A DNA stretch of 64,000 nt from Mucidula mucida (lineage: Eukaryota > Basidiomycota > Agaricomycetes > Agaricales > Physalacriaceae), in the NCBI GenBank assembly GCA_015501055.1, contig JADNYV010000070.1:1-64000 (forward strand), read 5' to 3'. Of this stretch, positions 36,285 to 47,623 are shown one piece after another. The notes below the pieces were generated by a model, which was not told the DNA's origin, searched no databases, and was given only the letters and a program-made list of their open reading frames with translations. Position numbers and translations under genes: made by a program. Positions within the stretch are counted from its first letter, which is position 1. Every line of letters begins with the position of its first letter.

Positions 36285-37639
36285 ATGCTTGAACCACGTC
36301 TCGAGGACGGCGTCAACTTTTACGGGTACACGCCCAGCAGGACATTCACGCTGCTCTTCGTCGTCCTCTTTATCCTTTCATCCCGTGCGCCTTCTTCTTA
36401 CCTGTCTATTCTTGGACTCAGTGGCTGATGGATGTCAAGTAACCCACACTTTCCAAGCCGCGCGCTATAAGACCTGGTGGGCGCTCCCGACGATGGTCCT
36501 CTGCGGACTGATGGAGCTCATCGGATGGGGCGCGCGCTTCTCCTCGAGCTTTGACCCGACGCTGTCGAATCCTTTCATCATACAGTGCTTACATTTCTCT
36601 TCCTCTTGGTTCCATTCAATAATGACAAAGGGACTTAGAGCAGTAGCCACCCTCGTCGGACCAACCCCGCTCATTGCAGGGGACTTTATCATCCTCGCGA
36701 ATCTCATCCGCCTCTTGGGGCCAAAGTACAGCCGTCTGAGCCCGCGCTTGTGTATGTGCTTTCCCGCGTTCATGGCAACGGCTGATTAGACGCCCGAACA
36801 GATTCGATCATCTTCTTGACGTGTGTGAGTTAGACGCGCTGATTGATGATGGTAATGAACCGATTGAATTGGAGAACAGGACATTATCGCGTTAGTTACT
36901 CAGACCATCGGAGGCGGGATGGCAGCAGCGGCGAATAGTGTTGATGCGAAGAATTTGGTGTGGTCCGCTTTCTAGTGCTTGTGCGCTCCGACTGATCTTA
37001 CAACAGGGAACGAAAATAGCGCTGTATGGCGTCATATTTCAGTTCAGTGAGTAGGACATTCGCTGTCTCGTCAAGCTAAGCTTGTGATTGTTTAGTCGCG
37101 ATGACTGTCTTCGTGTACCTCGCCATCGAGTTTTTGATCTTCTTCAAACGAGACCGTGCAGTGCATACGAAGAATCGGAAGAACCCTGCCGATGATTCGC
37201 ACTATGTACGAGGCGCCATGAGCAACAAGCGCCTCATCATGGTCATCGTGCTGTTCTTCAACATGACTTGCTTGTACATTCGGTGCGCCAGCCATGATGT
37301 CTCTTGATTTGACCAAGGCTTACTATGATTCCCCAGCTCGATATACCGTGTTGCGAGCTCGCAGAAGGATTCGGCGGGAAAATTATACTGACGCAGACGT
37401 ATTTCAGTGCGTGCATTTCACTGATATCTCTAGCCGTGACGGCGCTGACCGCGTACTGCGTAGCTGTGTTCGACGGAGAGATGATCATTCTGGCGATGTT
37501 CTCTCTCAATCTTGGGCATCCCGGCCGTCTGCTGACCGAGGTGTTGGAGCCAGTCGAGAGCAAGCCGTGGCAGCTTGGTGAACCGTTGAATGGTTTTAGG
37601 CTGGTGCCCGGTGACGATGACCATGATGGACGATTGTAG
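36285..37639 (+). CDS. RTA1-like membrane protein
   Basis: Seven-helix fungal membrane protein of the RTA1 (lipid-translocating exporter) family, linked to lipid movement and drug or stress tolerance. The start at 36,285 gives MLEPRLEDGVNFYGYTPSRT, the usual Y-x-Y-P-like entry to the first helix. Following exons give KTWWALPTMVLCGLMELIGW, LVGPTPLIAGDFIILANLIR, DIIALVTQTIGGGMAAAANS, AMTVFVYLAIEFLIFFKRDR and KRLIMVIVLFFNMTCLYIR. The final exon, GGKIILTQTYF to FDGEMIILAMFSLNLGHPGR, ends at 37,639. Around 37,345 the expected YRV-ELAEGFGGKI stretch needs one extra base to stay in frame. At least six introns. Confidence 0.8.
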
Positions 37640-38829
37640 TTATGTGTGTGTGTACTCATAGATTATGGTAACAGCTCGAGAAGCTCAAGCGAAGTCTCAT
37701 ACCGGTGGACCAAATGAATGGACGCTTACGTTCCACGAATGCCGGGCAGGATTCTCAACATGGTAAGATGATGCTGAATGTTCCCTAAATCAGTTTATGG
37801 CGATACTCACAGTGTCGCTGACGGAAATAACAGTCAACCGGTACGGTAATGATACCACAAGAAGCTGAGCGGCGGCGTCACCATCAACGGTAACACTGCC
37901 CGATACTGACGACCGCGAGTGATCAGCAAGACTGCGTGTCATCATGATTCTGACAGAGAGTGCGACTACGTGGTACTTCCAACTCGTCCAGGTCTGAAGC
38001 TCAAGTATAGTCGTCGCCGGCAGGTGTTGTGCACTGACAGCTTCAAGTGATGTCTCAGCAAAGAGGCTTTACGATGCTTGCCATTAAACAGAATGCCGAC
38101 TGAACGTGGGACTACAGGCAAGACGTTTCTCAGTGAACGTGGGTCGCACTATTCCCAAGCGAAGCGGAAAACAGCATTTGTGTGGCGGACGACGCGTCAC
38201 GCAAGTCACGTTGGCATCCCGCGTTTGCGTCATGTGGTCGAATCCGATGACAAACGCAACCGGAGGCCTTCCTTGGCATTTTTCGTGCTTCTCAGCTTCC
38301 CTACGTGCCAACAGACTCAGCTTCCCCTGACTAGAATTGGGCACATGCAAGGACCAAGCAGATCACCCGCGATTCGGTTTTCTAACAAGGAATTACGGTT
38401 TGCCGTGACTCGACCTTGTACCCGGGCTTGAGACGCATCTATACATTTCTGCCATCCCCCCGAAACGATTGATATGATCTTCCTTCTTCTCCCGTAACCC
38501 GCCTCAGCATTTATAGACAAACAGGGTAGCTCGCGCGCATGCGCAGCCCACTATTATCGTTACTCTTTTTAGCCATTAACGCGAGTTCACTCCCCAACTC
38601 TCATGCCGATATAATACTATGCTTATTTGATGGGGCTAGTAACAGCGGTGTACTGCACCTTACCCGCCGGTCGTACTGTAATCTTGTTCATATGCTCAAT
38701 ATTAACTGTCTTCTCATGTCAGGATTGCAGAATCACACGAGTCAGCGCACTCGGTCCAGTCCCGATCCCTTCCTGTGGCCTCGTATCATGTGCCGGCGTA
38801 CGAGTCGCGAGCTCAAGTTTCTCCTAGTT
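37640..38829. other. Intergenic; possible short membrane ORF
   Basis: No supported gene. Around 38,539-38,830 an ATG opens MRSPLLSLLFLAINASSLPN, signal-peptide-like, and another frame gives a hydrophobic stretch VYCTLPAGRTVILFICSILT, but they do not join with clear splice sites. Confidence 0.35.
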
Positions 38830-39033
38830 AACCTAACGAGCAATCAACCTGGATTGAACGGCCCCCAACTCTCTCAATCGACGTGGAGTTTATTCATGGG
38901 ACGCGTTCGTCGGTCTGTGTTGAGTCAACCTAACAAGCGATCGCGGTGATTGAACCTGGATTGGACGATCCCCAACTCCTTTATTCGACGTCGAGTGTAT
39001 TCAAGGGACGCGTTCATTGTTCTGTGTTTCAAG
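38830..39033 (+). repeat. Tandem duplication of a 100-bp block
   Basis: Units at 38,830-38,926 and 38,927-39,033 both begin AACCTAAC and share CCTGGATTG, CCCCAACTC and GGGACGCGTTC, with scattered differences and a few extra bases in unit 2. Confidence 0.75.
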
Positions 39034-40340
39034 CTGACGGTTAAGACGGTTAGCTGCTACCACTAATGGTCATGTGCCTGAAGCTGTGACTGTCGCCAAT
39101 GACGAGAACTTCGGTTCGCCGGTCGCATCCTTCAGCTAGGCTGTCCCACTGTCGCGCAGCACGCGTAAATACGGCCTGAAAGCGTGTGAGAATGGTCCGA
39201 GAACTTGTCGTCTTATTCACAAGGTGAGGGTCACCCGCCACGGCCCACCACAACCATCTCACCAGAATATCACTACCCCAGAAATGTCCCGCGTTCATTG
39301 AATCCAGGTGCATTTACGAGCAAGAAATTGTTCTTCCTTCATGTATAAGTCACGGGTCTACTGATACTCCTTTCTCTTCGTGCTTTTGGGGTAAACAGGT
39401 AAGGATGCGTCCGCGCGTTTGGCTCTAGTTTGGCTCGGACGATTTGCTGATTATGGTGTATTTTTAGAATTTGACAGGACGCGTTCAGCACAAGATGAAT
39501 CTCGGACCCAATCCCTGAGACACCGTCTAACTACACCTCGTTCTGATAGCTGGAGTGTGGGCCGTCAGAACGGTCTCGAGAAGAAGTTATTATGAAGTGA
39601 TGACGCTTACCCGAGCTCGCTACTACTGGGGCGCATGATGTGTGGCGCATTGTGCAGGCTTACTCACAGGTACACTGATTGCCTATAATCAAGCGGTGTT
39701 AACCATATTGTCCGTTTTGTTGGCGTCCTCGGAGATCATATGAACCGTAAACAGCACTGGCGTCCCAAACCCGGCTTCGAACGAGTTCCTGTTGCCGCCG
39801 GCTTCATGATCATTCCACGCGACCTGGGGGACAGATATCCATATCACCGACGGCTTGATAGAGTTAGGTCGAGCAGGCTTTTGACTTGCAAAAGTCGGTA
39901 TCTGTTTACCACCGGCGCGCGCCTAAATGGTACGTCGATGTTCAGCTATCGTAGGTCCTATTTTTACTCAGTCCATGAAGCTCCCTGACGAGGAACACAT
40001 GGTCTGTGTGTGGATACGTACGCTGCGCCCACGATTGTACGTCCATACGTTCAAATGGGGTGCTTGAAACACCAGCTTCCCCCTAGGCTCCCTCTACTTA
40101 CGGGAATCCCACGCCTCATCGATCATGTAGAGGCCTCAAAAGATTGACCTGATTTTCTTGATACGCGAAGTATTGTCGAACGCTGATATAGGCCCGATGT
40201 TACTCAGCCCACTGACTACTTCTCCCCCTCCGGGGTCTAAACATCGTCCGATTGTCAAAGACATCTATCCCTAGTCCTTGTACGTTTCCGTGTTATAAAT
40301 TGGCATCCGCAGACTATACTAGGCAACAGCTCCTCGCGCA
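39034..40340. other. Intergenic; no gene recognised
   Basis: No credible exon chain on either strand. A basal promoter of the following gene probably lies at the end (GTTATAAATTGG at about 40,293). Confidence 0.5.
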
Positions 40341-40916
40341 ATGGCACCCTCCGCAGCACAGCTGACTCTCGCTGCGGAAAAGCTAATCTTTGACATCTCC
40401 ACCAACGTGTCGACGTCGCGCATCCTTTCCCATTTTTCCCAGAACAACAACGTCATCATGCAGCATTCGTGGTCTACCTGCCCGAACCCGAACTCCTATC
40501 GTTTCACCGGGCTCAATGCCGTTCGATCATATTTCGATCTTCTTTCCACCCATTACGAACGCTCGTCGTTGATGCAACATTCGATTCATGTCGTCGAGTC
40601 CACTGGCTGTGTTATCATCACAGCAAGTGTCCAGTGGACGTGGAAATCCAGTAGACATCAGTGGCAGGAAGACTATACCTGCTACATCGATTATGACTCT
40701 TCGCTTCACGTCGTGTCCTTCATCGTGGTCACTACCTCGCCCGACTGGACGTGCGTTATGAGAGCTGTAGATCCGGCTTCTGGCGGAAAGAAGAAGAAAT
40801 TGTTTAACATGCTGGTCAGTCGTTCCGCTGACTTGGGGCAAGATTTCGACGTGTTGACAAAGCCATCTTCACAAGAATTTTTTAGACTGATGCCCGAGTC
40901 AGAGGCCCATCCATAA
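40341..40916 (+). CDS. NTF2-like/SnoaL-type hypothetical protein
   Basis: A single uninterrupted frame of 191 residues from MAPSAAQLTLAAEKLIFDIS to FFRLMPESEAHP, without introns. The pattern of a short helical start, an AVRSYFDLLSTHYER helix, and strands such as VIITASVQWTWKSSRHQWQE and VVSFIVVTTSPDWTCVMRAV resembles the NTF2-like cone fold seen in many basidiomycete hypothetical proteins. No catalytic residues can be assigned. A TATA-like box about 48 bp upstream supports the start. Confidence 0.65.
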   Translation: MAPSAAQLTLAAEKLIFDISTNVSTSRILSHFSQNNNVIMQHSWSTCPNPNSYRFTGLNAVRSYFDLLSTHYERSSLMQHSIHVVESTGCVIITASVQWTWKSSRHQWQEDYTCYIDYDSSLHVVSFIVVTTSPDWTCVMRAVDPASGGKKKKLFNMLVSRSADLGQDFDVLTKPSSQEFFRLMPESEAHP

Positions 40917-41449
40917 AATCTGAGTCATGCTCTAAGGCCAGTTCTTTCTGATACGGTGCCCAAATATATCCTAACGCCATGAACACTCATTAGGATCTTT
41001 CGAGATTTGAACATGGCGCAGGGAATACGGGTCGCGATGTATCGCCGCTCTATATCCATCCATTCAAGGAACACTGAACGCTTAGGGATTCGCAGCAGCG
41101 TAGTCCTGTACAGTATTTGAACGTTGCATCTCATACCTGCGGTTCAATCATGTACTTTAGTAAAGCAAGGATCGACACGAATAGTGTTTGATATAGACCT
41201 CGCCCTGGTGATCCTATTCATCGCCAGATAAGGACCAACCATCCTCGGTCGTTAATTCGGGCATGAGATCAAGAGAAGTCACGACTCAAACGCATAGGTT
41301 GAAGCGCCGAAAGATTAGAAGATTCTTCAAGAGGGAGTCGTCCAATCCATTCATCAACTTTTACATGCCTACCTGAGATAGTTCAGCGTCGACAGTCTGA
41401 TTCATGATTAAAACGAGATGAACATACACGAAAAGAGTCATCCCATCTT

Positions 41450-41900
41450 CATTCCTGAAACCGGAACCGTGGCGCGTCCTGACGTTTAGCCACAACCCAC
41501 CTGCTAGCCATCAAGGATGATAACGCGCTGCTAATGCGCCCGAGCCAGCCTGCCGCCAAGACTGATGCTAGTACAAGCATAACAGGAAGCGGAAGTTGCA
41601 GTGTTTGAATAGTCGCGCAGGAGACCGCGACAAATGCTAGGGTTGTATGAACGGAGGCCCAGGACGCAGCGTAGTTTTCCGGCCATTCAGGAAACGTGAG
41701 CGATGCATGGGTGCTGCAAGAACGCCTACCACGTGCGAATTAGCCGAGGAGTACGCGTGTACCGCATAAGGTTGCCCATCCACCGCCTCAATCCTATCAG
41801 CCTTTCCCGATGTCGCCTAGGTGGAGCGATATTTGCGGTACTTGATACGGCTGTTTACCCTTTGGTCGGCGTGGTAAGAAATTAAAGAGGCGTGCACGGA
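41450..41900 (-). other. Possible minus-strand membrane-protein remnant
   Basis: The minus strand has an open hydrophobic stretch (TLQLPLPVMLVLASVLAAGW) followed by LGRISSALSSLMASRW, ending near 41,460, and an upstream segment GQPYAVHAYSSANSHVVG in another frame. No start or joined gene model is convincing. Confidence 0.3.
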
Positions 41901-42133
41901 ATAGGTCCAATATCTCCGACTACATCCTACTCTTGACCACCACAGTCACCCTCATTGGCAGTCCGAAAACCGCTTCAATGTTGCCATCGGCGACGACTGG
42001 CAATTTCTCTACGCGGCGACTTACCCACATTGACGGATTCCGCCCACTACTACGATCTATTCCGTTTCCACAAACAGACGGAATGCACCAGCGTCTCTAG
42101 GACACACGTTACACTTTCTACACAGGAATGCGC

Positions 42134-42181
42134 TTTAAAAGCCAGCGAACATGCTACTGCTCGTCATCAAGCCCGGCGCTT
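42134..42181 (+). promoter_or_regulatory. Core promoter of secreted family copy D
   Basis: TTTAAAAG at 42,134-42,141 and ATCAAGCCCGGCGCTT at 42,166-42,181, 58 bp before the ATG at 42,240. The spacing between the two motifs (about 25 bp) equals that at the other three copies. Confidence 0.7.
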
Positions 42182-42239
42182 TATCATCACTCCTCAATCT
42201 TGTACCGGCAGGCCCTGTACAAAAAACTCCTCCTTCAAC

Positions 42240-43307
42240 ATGCATACTATCAATACTGGATTCATTCTTCTTGTCATGGCGCTCGCGTCGCAGGCTGCTC
42301 CATTAGAGGACAAGTGTCTCTCACTACCTCAACATCTGCGCCCGCTTTATTGCGATAGACAGATAATCGTATGTCGCTTCTTTCTTGTTGGTGAATTTTC
42401 ACTGATCACGGACTGTCGTAGAGTATCAAGCGCGGAATAGCGACCGGAATAGAGGGCCGCAAGCCAGCAATTCCTGCCATGTTTGGTTTAAAGAAAGGTC
42501 CCAAGGGCGCGCCGCATGGAGGAACGAATGGGGGCAGTACGCACGGCGGCGGCAACAGTGGTGCCTCTCATGGCGGATCAGGTTCTGGTGGCTCTGAGGG
42601 AGGAGTAGGCATCGGAGGCTCGCAGGGAGGGACGTCTCATGACGGCGTGCAGGGAGGGTCCGATCCAAAACCGAGTCCCCAGCCTACTCTGCAGCCTACA
42701 AAGGCTGCTGATCCTAAAACAGACCTGCCACCCAAACCGACTGAAGCCGCCACAACCGCGAAACCCGCTGACCGCAGTCGCTACAAACCCAACTTCGATG
42801 CGGCCGGGAAGATTCTAAGCTATACTTTAGAGGGAACTAACACGGTCATTGGCGTTGTAAGGTCTCATTCCCAGAGAGTTTTGCCGATTACTGACGTTTG
42901 GCTGCCAGATGGAATTCGCGCAAATGTTTGGGGGAGGACAGGAATCGTCGACTACTCCGACTGCATCCTCAAATGCCCCTACGCCCTCTGGAACTGTACC
43001 TACTTCGACTGAGGCAGTCAACTCGGATGACCCTCAAAACTCCGCTCCACCTGCACGTCGAGGGATAAACGAGCAGTCTCAAGATTCACAAAACCTCGAA
43101 AGAGGACTATTTGGAGGTCCATTCGAGTGGGTCTGGGATGGCACTAAATTCATCGATCATGTCATTGTGAGTTTCCTGTTCTTGCTTGTCAATGTGATTG
43201 ATTCACTAATATTGTTCGCTCAGGATAACAAATTTGGCGAGGACAAAGGGAAAGACAATGGCGAGGGTGAGAAGGAAGATCAGGGAGTAGTAGGACAGTC
43301 AGGCTAG
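42240..43307 (+). CDS. Small secreted Gly/Ser-rich protein, family copy D
   Basis: The start at 42,240 gives MHTINTGFILLVMALASQAA then PLEDKCLSLPQHLRPLYCDR, a signal peptide plus two-cysteine region that parallels copy A. After a 52-bp intron a Gly/Ser/His-rich segment (HGGTNGGSTHGGGNSGASHG) leads into a Pro/Thr/Lys-rich linker and the conserved block NFDAAGKILSYTLEGTNTVI. The next frame continues MEFAQMFGGGQESSTTPTAS, and a final part reads GLFGGPFEWVWDGTKFIDHV, with one more intron before the stop near 43,305. A frame change near 42,860 is needed between the last two blocks, by a short intron or a missing base. No enzymatic motif; function unknown. Confidence 0.6.
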
Positions 43308-43330
43308 GCAATAAGCCTGTATTTGTCCCT

Positions 43331-43357
43331 CGCATTTAATAAATGCGAAATTTTTTT
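43331..43357 (+). terminator. Polyadenylation signal with small palindrome
   Basis: CGCATTTAATAAATGCG contains AATAAA (43,338-43,343) inside a short perfect palindrome, followed by a run of seven T. It lies just after the stop of secreted copy D. Confidence 0.5.
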
Positions 43358-43594
43358 CCTTGTGCGTCTCATCTTTACCGGTAGCTTTTTGGTTTTGTGG
43401 AACAAACGTGCATGACAGACTGCACTCACGACAAAATAGTGAACTCTAGACGATACGGTAAAACCGGTTCATTCAACATTGTATCAACTAATGACATTCT
43501 AGTGCACACAAAGCAGAATCAAGGAACGAGAATTTCTACTATATCATCCATAAAATTGAGGATTGGAAGTGGCGCAGAGCACCACGTACAGACT

Positions 43595-44303
43595 TCAAGT
43601 AGGCGTTAATCCGAACTTTGTCGCAAAGTCGGTCATCCTCTCGTATTCCATGGTATCAGCGACAGTTTCAGCGTCTGCAGCGCCATACACATGCTCAATA
43701 AACGCAAGCATCGTATCCGTTCCTGCACTAACGCCCGCCGAAGTCCAGATGTTCCCATCTACGATCCACCGCGCGTGCGAAACCCACTTGACATTCGGAC
43801 CTTGACTCATCGTCCACTCCCACTGCATCTTATTAGTCGTGGCGTACCGATCATCCAGCACCCCAGCGCGCGCAGCAATACTCGCCCCCGTGCACACAGT
43901 GATCAGGTACTGCAAGGAGGGGTACACGGCTTCGACGTAATCGACGACCGCGAGGGTGCTGGGTTCGTTGTTTTGGCATCCGAATCCGCCGGGGACGACG
44001 AGGACGTCGAGCTTCTCGGGGGGACTGGTGAAGTTGTGTGTGGGCACGACGGACTGGGCACAGTTGGCGTTTGAATTTATGTGCGTCTCGGTAGAGACTG
44101 GATCGAGAGACGGCGCGATGACGGAGAGCTGGATGTCGTGTGTGAGAGCGAGGTTGTTTAACGCGTCGATGGGACCGAATACGTCGAGCGCTTGGAAGCC
44201 CGGGAAGAGGGCTACGCCATAGTTCATTGGAAGGGAACCTGTGGTGTTTGTTAACGATCGTTGTCGAGCGTACTGCAAAGAACTAGAACGTACTAATCGA
44301 CAT
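43595..44303 (-). CDS. DJ-1/PfpI family protein
   Basis: Class I glutamine-amidotransferase-like fold; relatives include isonitrile hydratases, chaperone-like and glyoxalase-type proteins. The start at 44,303 (MSI) with a 55-bp intron leads to SSLPMNYGVALFPGFQALDV. The domain continues with LDVLVVPGGFGCQNN and the nucleophile elbow LITVCTGASIAARAGVL, whose Cys is the expected catalytic residue, then KWVSHARWIVDGNIWTSAGV and SAGTDTMLAFIEHVYGAADA. It ends GLTPT at 43,595. A longer frame upstream reads through the intron and is not needed. It converges on secreted copy D with 287 bp between stops. Confidence 0.9.
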
Positions 44304-44623
44304 GGTGGATAGCGATACAGTAAAGTTTCGCGCACAGGGCTCTTTAAGAGAACGCTTAGAGCGGCATTCATATCCGTTGCCTACTATATGCCAAGATGTG
44401 AGTAATAAGCTCGTTAGTGCTCTAGGACCTCCAAAGTTGTCAGCTAAACGCATATGGATAGAGTTCCGTGGAAGTAGCGGTTGTTGCAGTGTCTTGACGC
44501 CTCGATACTTAGTCAGTACCATCGAACGGAGTACCATCGACGTGAAGGCTAAGGCTCAGCATCCTGAGCAAGTGCGGTTCAAAAGTCAAAACACACGATG
44601 TTGCATTAGTCGCAAAAGGTAAC

Positions 44624-45813
44624 CTAGAAATCTGTACTCTTCGTGAGGTCAGCCCACTCCGTCTGGAACTTATTCATCCTCGCCAATTCTCTTTGGACAA
44701 CATCGAAACTATCGGATCCGACGAGCACCGTCGAAGGAACAGACTTTCCCGCGGCAGCACCCTCCCCACGTACGACATCCAAAATGACCTTGACGCCCTT
44801 CTTAGGATCCCCAGGCTGATTCATGTCTGCCGCTAGCAGTCATAGGATCGTATGAGCACCTGCACAGCGACTCGGCATACGCAAAGACACTTACCCTCAA
44901 AGCCTGCCTTCCGCTCAGCCGCCAGCGCCTCGTAATCTTTGATATCCGACGCGATTCTATCGAATGTCCCGACTGACAGGAACTTGGTTCGGAAGGCGCC
45001 AAAATCGAAACATATGCTGCGCAGGCCCAGTGGAGATATCTCGAGATCAAGTGACTCGGAGAGGCCACGGATGGCGAACTTGGATGCGGTGTAGAGCCCT
45101 ACGAAGGGAGATCCGCTGTATTTTGTGAGTTGGGAAGGTTCGTAAGGGAGGGAGGGAGGAGGACGACTTACATCCAGCCGCAGTACGAGCCTATCCAGAC
45201 GATGGTGCCAGTTTTGCGCGCCCGCATGTGCGGAAGGAAGGCGCGAGCGACATTCAGTGCCCCGAAGACGTTAGTACTGATTTTGCATGTTAAACGTGTG
45301 GAATGAGATATAAAACCGAGACTTACTTGAACTGATCCTGCGCTTGCTGAGGCCTACAATGCTCATCAAGTTGGAGATGAAGAAACAGATTGATGGGAAG
45401 AGGGACATACGTGTTTTCTTCCAGGACGCCGTTTTCAGCATAACCTGGAATGAAATCGATCATGAGTAAACCATACATCGAAAAACCAGACTCAGACCGA
45501 CCAGCATTGTTGACGACGACATCGACTCTCCCATAGATTGTGATGGCTTTTTGCGCTACTGCGTTGATATCATCTTGCGAAGCAGTTACATCAAGCTCTA
45601 GTGTCTCCGCTCCTAGAGCTTTGAGTTCATCTAGATGAACAAGCGACTTGGCTCGGCCGGTAGCGATGACCTTCTCGCCGCGCGCAAGAGCAGCGGTAGC
45701 TAGCTCCTTCCCTAGACCCGCGCTGAAAAGCACAGTTGTTTGGCATGGAGTATCATGAGAGACGTGGCAACGTACGTTGTACCGGTGATAAACCAGACTA
45801 ATTGAGAGGACAT
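44624..45813 (-). CDS. Short-chain dehydrogenase/reductase
   Basis: Classical SDR oxidoreductase using NAD(P)H; substrate unknown. The start at 45,813 gives MSSQLVWFITGTT, then a 53-bp intron, then GLGKELATAALARGEKVIAT, forming the TGxxxGxG nucleotide-binding loop. Further on are LELDVTASQDDI, VDVVVNNAG, NVARAFLPHMRARKTGTIVW, IGSYCGW and the catalytic YTASK in GLYTASKFAIRGLSESL. The C-terminal part ends ADLTKSTDF at 44,624. Five or more introns. It sits beside the DJ-1 gene in the same orientation. Confidence 0.9.
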
Positions 45814-47623
45814 TTTTAAAGAGACGGGGAGTTAGAAGAAGACAGTAGGCAGCTTTTTATATCATCCATTGTCGCTGCTTGCTCAACGATGTTGTGAGTC
45901 TCTCATGCTTAGAGAGCATTTTCGGGGACTACGCGTCCAGACGGCTACCAAGAAGGTATGAGTCATTTCACCTGCTAGAGAACTTTCAGCATTCTGATCT
46001 TCCAAATCAGAGTTTTGGAGCTGACCTCGTGGCACCTATATACCTGCAATGATTCGACGTCGGTGAAAAACAGCAAACGGAGCCAGCTCAAGCAATAAAA
46101 TGCTCTGTCATCCGATTATCAGGGAGATAGTATCAGACGAGTCAAGAAAGCAAGAGAGACGCTCGGTCCGAGGCAAGATCATAAGCTGATAAAGGTGATG
46201 ACTACTTTGCAACTCGTACCCACTAGGATCCGATGCAACCCACTTCGATCCGAAAGCATGACTAACAAGGCTTAGATTTCAGTTGATGTCCTTTACATTT
46301 TTCTTTGCGGTGGTGATGTTGGAAGGCAAAACAGCGATGGTGGTTTGAGGTAGGTGAAGGTATAAAGCAAGTAACAGCCACGCCACATGATTCTGAAAGC
46401 TCGCTGACTCAGCCAGCAGTCTTGTGCCGACCTGTGGCGTTCGCACAAGGGTTCGACAATAGATATGATTTACTCTCGTTGTACGAGTCTGATATAAGCA
46501 CGGTACTGATATGTTCCCCGCCTTTGGGGTGGGCTATACTAAATCTAGACAAGCTCCACCAGCGCAGAAGCAGTAGTATAGCGTCCTGGCCCGATTGTTT
46601 GTAAAAATCATTTAAGATTGGCGTCACGAGAGAGAGAACATAGTCGACTGTCTAAGGTTGAGACAAGAGCTGGGAAATGGGCGTGGAGAACAGGATGCGT
46701 AGCACGATTATAATATGTGTCGGTTGCCAGTACTCGATTCCCAGTCTCGAGAAGTAGACTTGAAGTAGACTGTAGAACAGATTCTTAAAAACCATAGTCG
46801 ACTACAGTCTCTGGCAGTGCACCAGGGAGCTATATGACATATGTGATTCCGAGTTCATGATTGAGAACGAGCGAGCGTGAAGCGGACCGCGCATACCTAA
46901 CTCGGAAGCAAGTCCAAACCCCGATCCAGTCTTGCTCTTGACCACCATGGTGTTCAACGGCGACGATAACAGCAGAGACGCGTCGCCATGACGAGCAGCA
47001 TATTTTCGATGACGCCTAGCTCTCGACGTTGACTATATTACAACTCTGGGAGAGAAATTGTCGTGTCTAGTATGCGGACTACCACTGCCAGTCTCGCATG
47101 CAGGTTGGAAGAGGACGCGATGTTCTGAGACCCGTGGATATGGGATGACAAGAAATTTGCTGTATGTGAATGGCGTTAAGACTGTCTACATGAATTGCTC
47201 ACGTTTACCTTTAGGATACTGAGTTTGACGAGGGTGAAGAGTAGGGAGCCGAAGAAAGATACCCGTAGGGTTCAGGTTACGGCTGCGACCCACATGCGAG
47301 AAGACGGCCGTATTTTCTTTTGTGCCAAGGTCAACTTCAAGTGTACGCACCGTCGTTTTTTAAGATTGGCCAGTCACTACGCCACAGTACTTTCGCCTTG
47401 GCATCTCCAAAAATAGACTGTCGGCCCGGTATGTATGGCGTCCCTGAGCGACAAGACCAAGAGGAATTTTATTGGCCCCAATCCCGCGTTTCTTTTGCTC
47501 TATCTCTCACGACTTGCATGTGCGATTGTAGTGGATCGTTCAGATTTCCTGTGAGCCTCCAGGTTCTCCATATCATCTGTCTGTCTCTCAATGATAACAG
47601 TAAATACCCTTGACGAGCGTATT
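45814..47623. other. Intergenic; no gene recognised
   Basis: Long non-coding stretch with only short unrelated frames; no repeats or RNA genes that I can support. Confidence 0.5.

Noticed and set aside
43595..44371. DJ-1 protein starting at the upstream ATG (44,371) with a mitochondrial-like leader
   Set aside because: The extension reads through a 55-bp intron with good borders; the spliced start MSI at 44,303 fits better.
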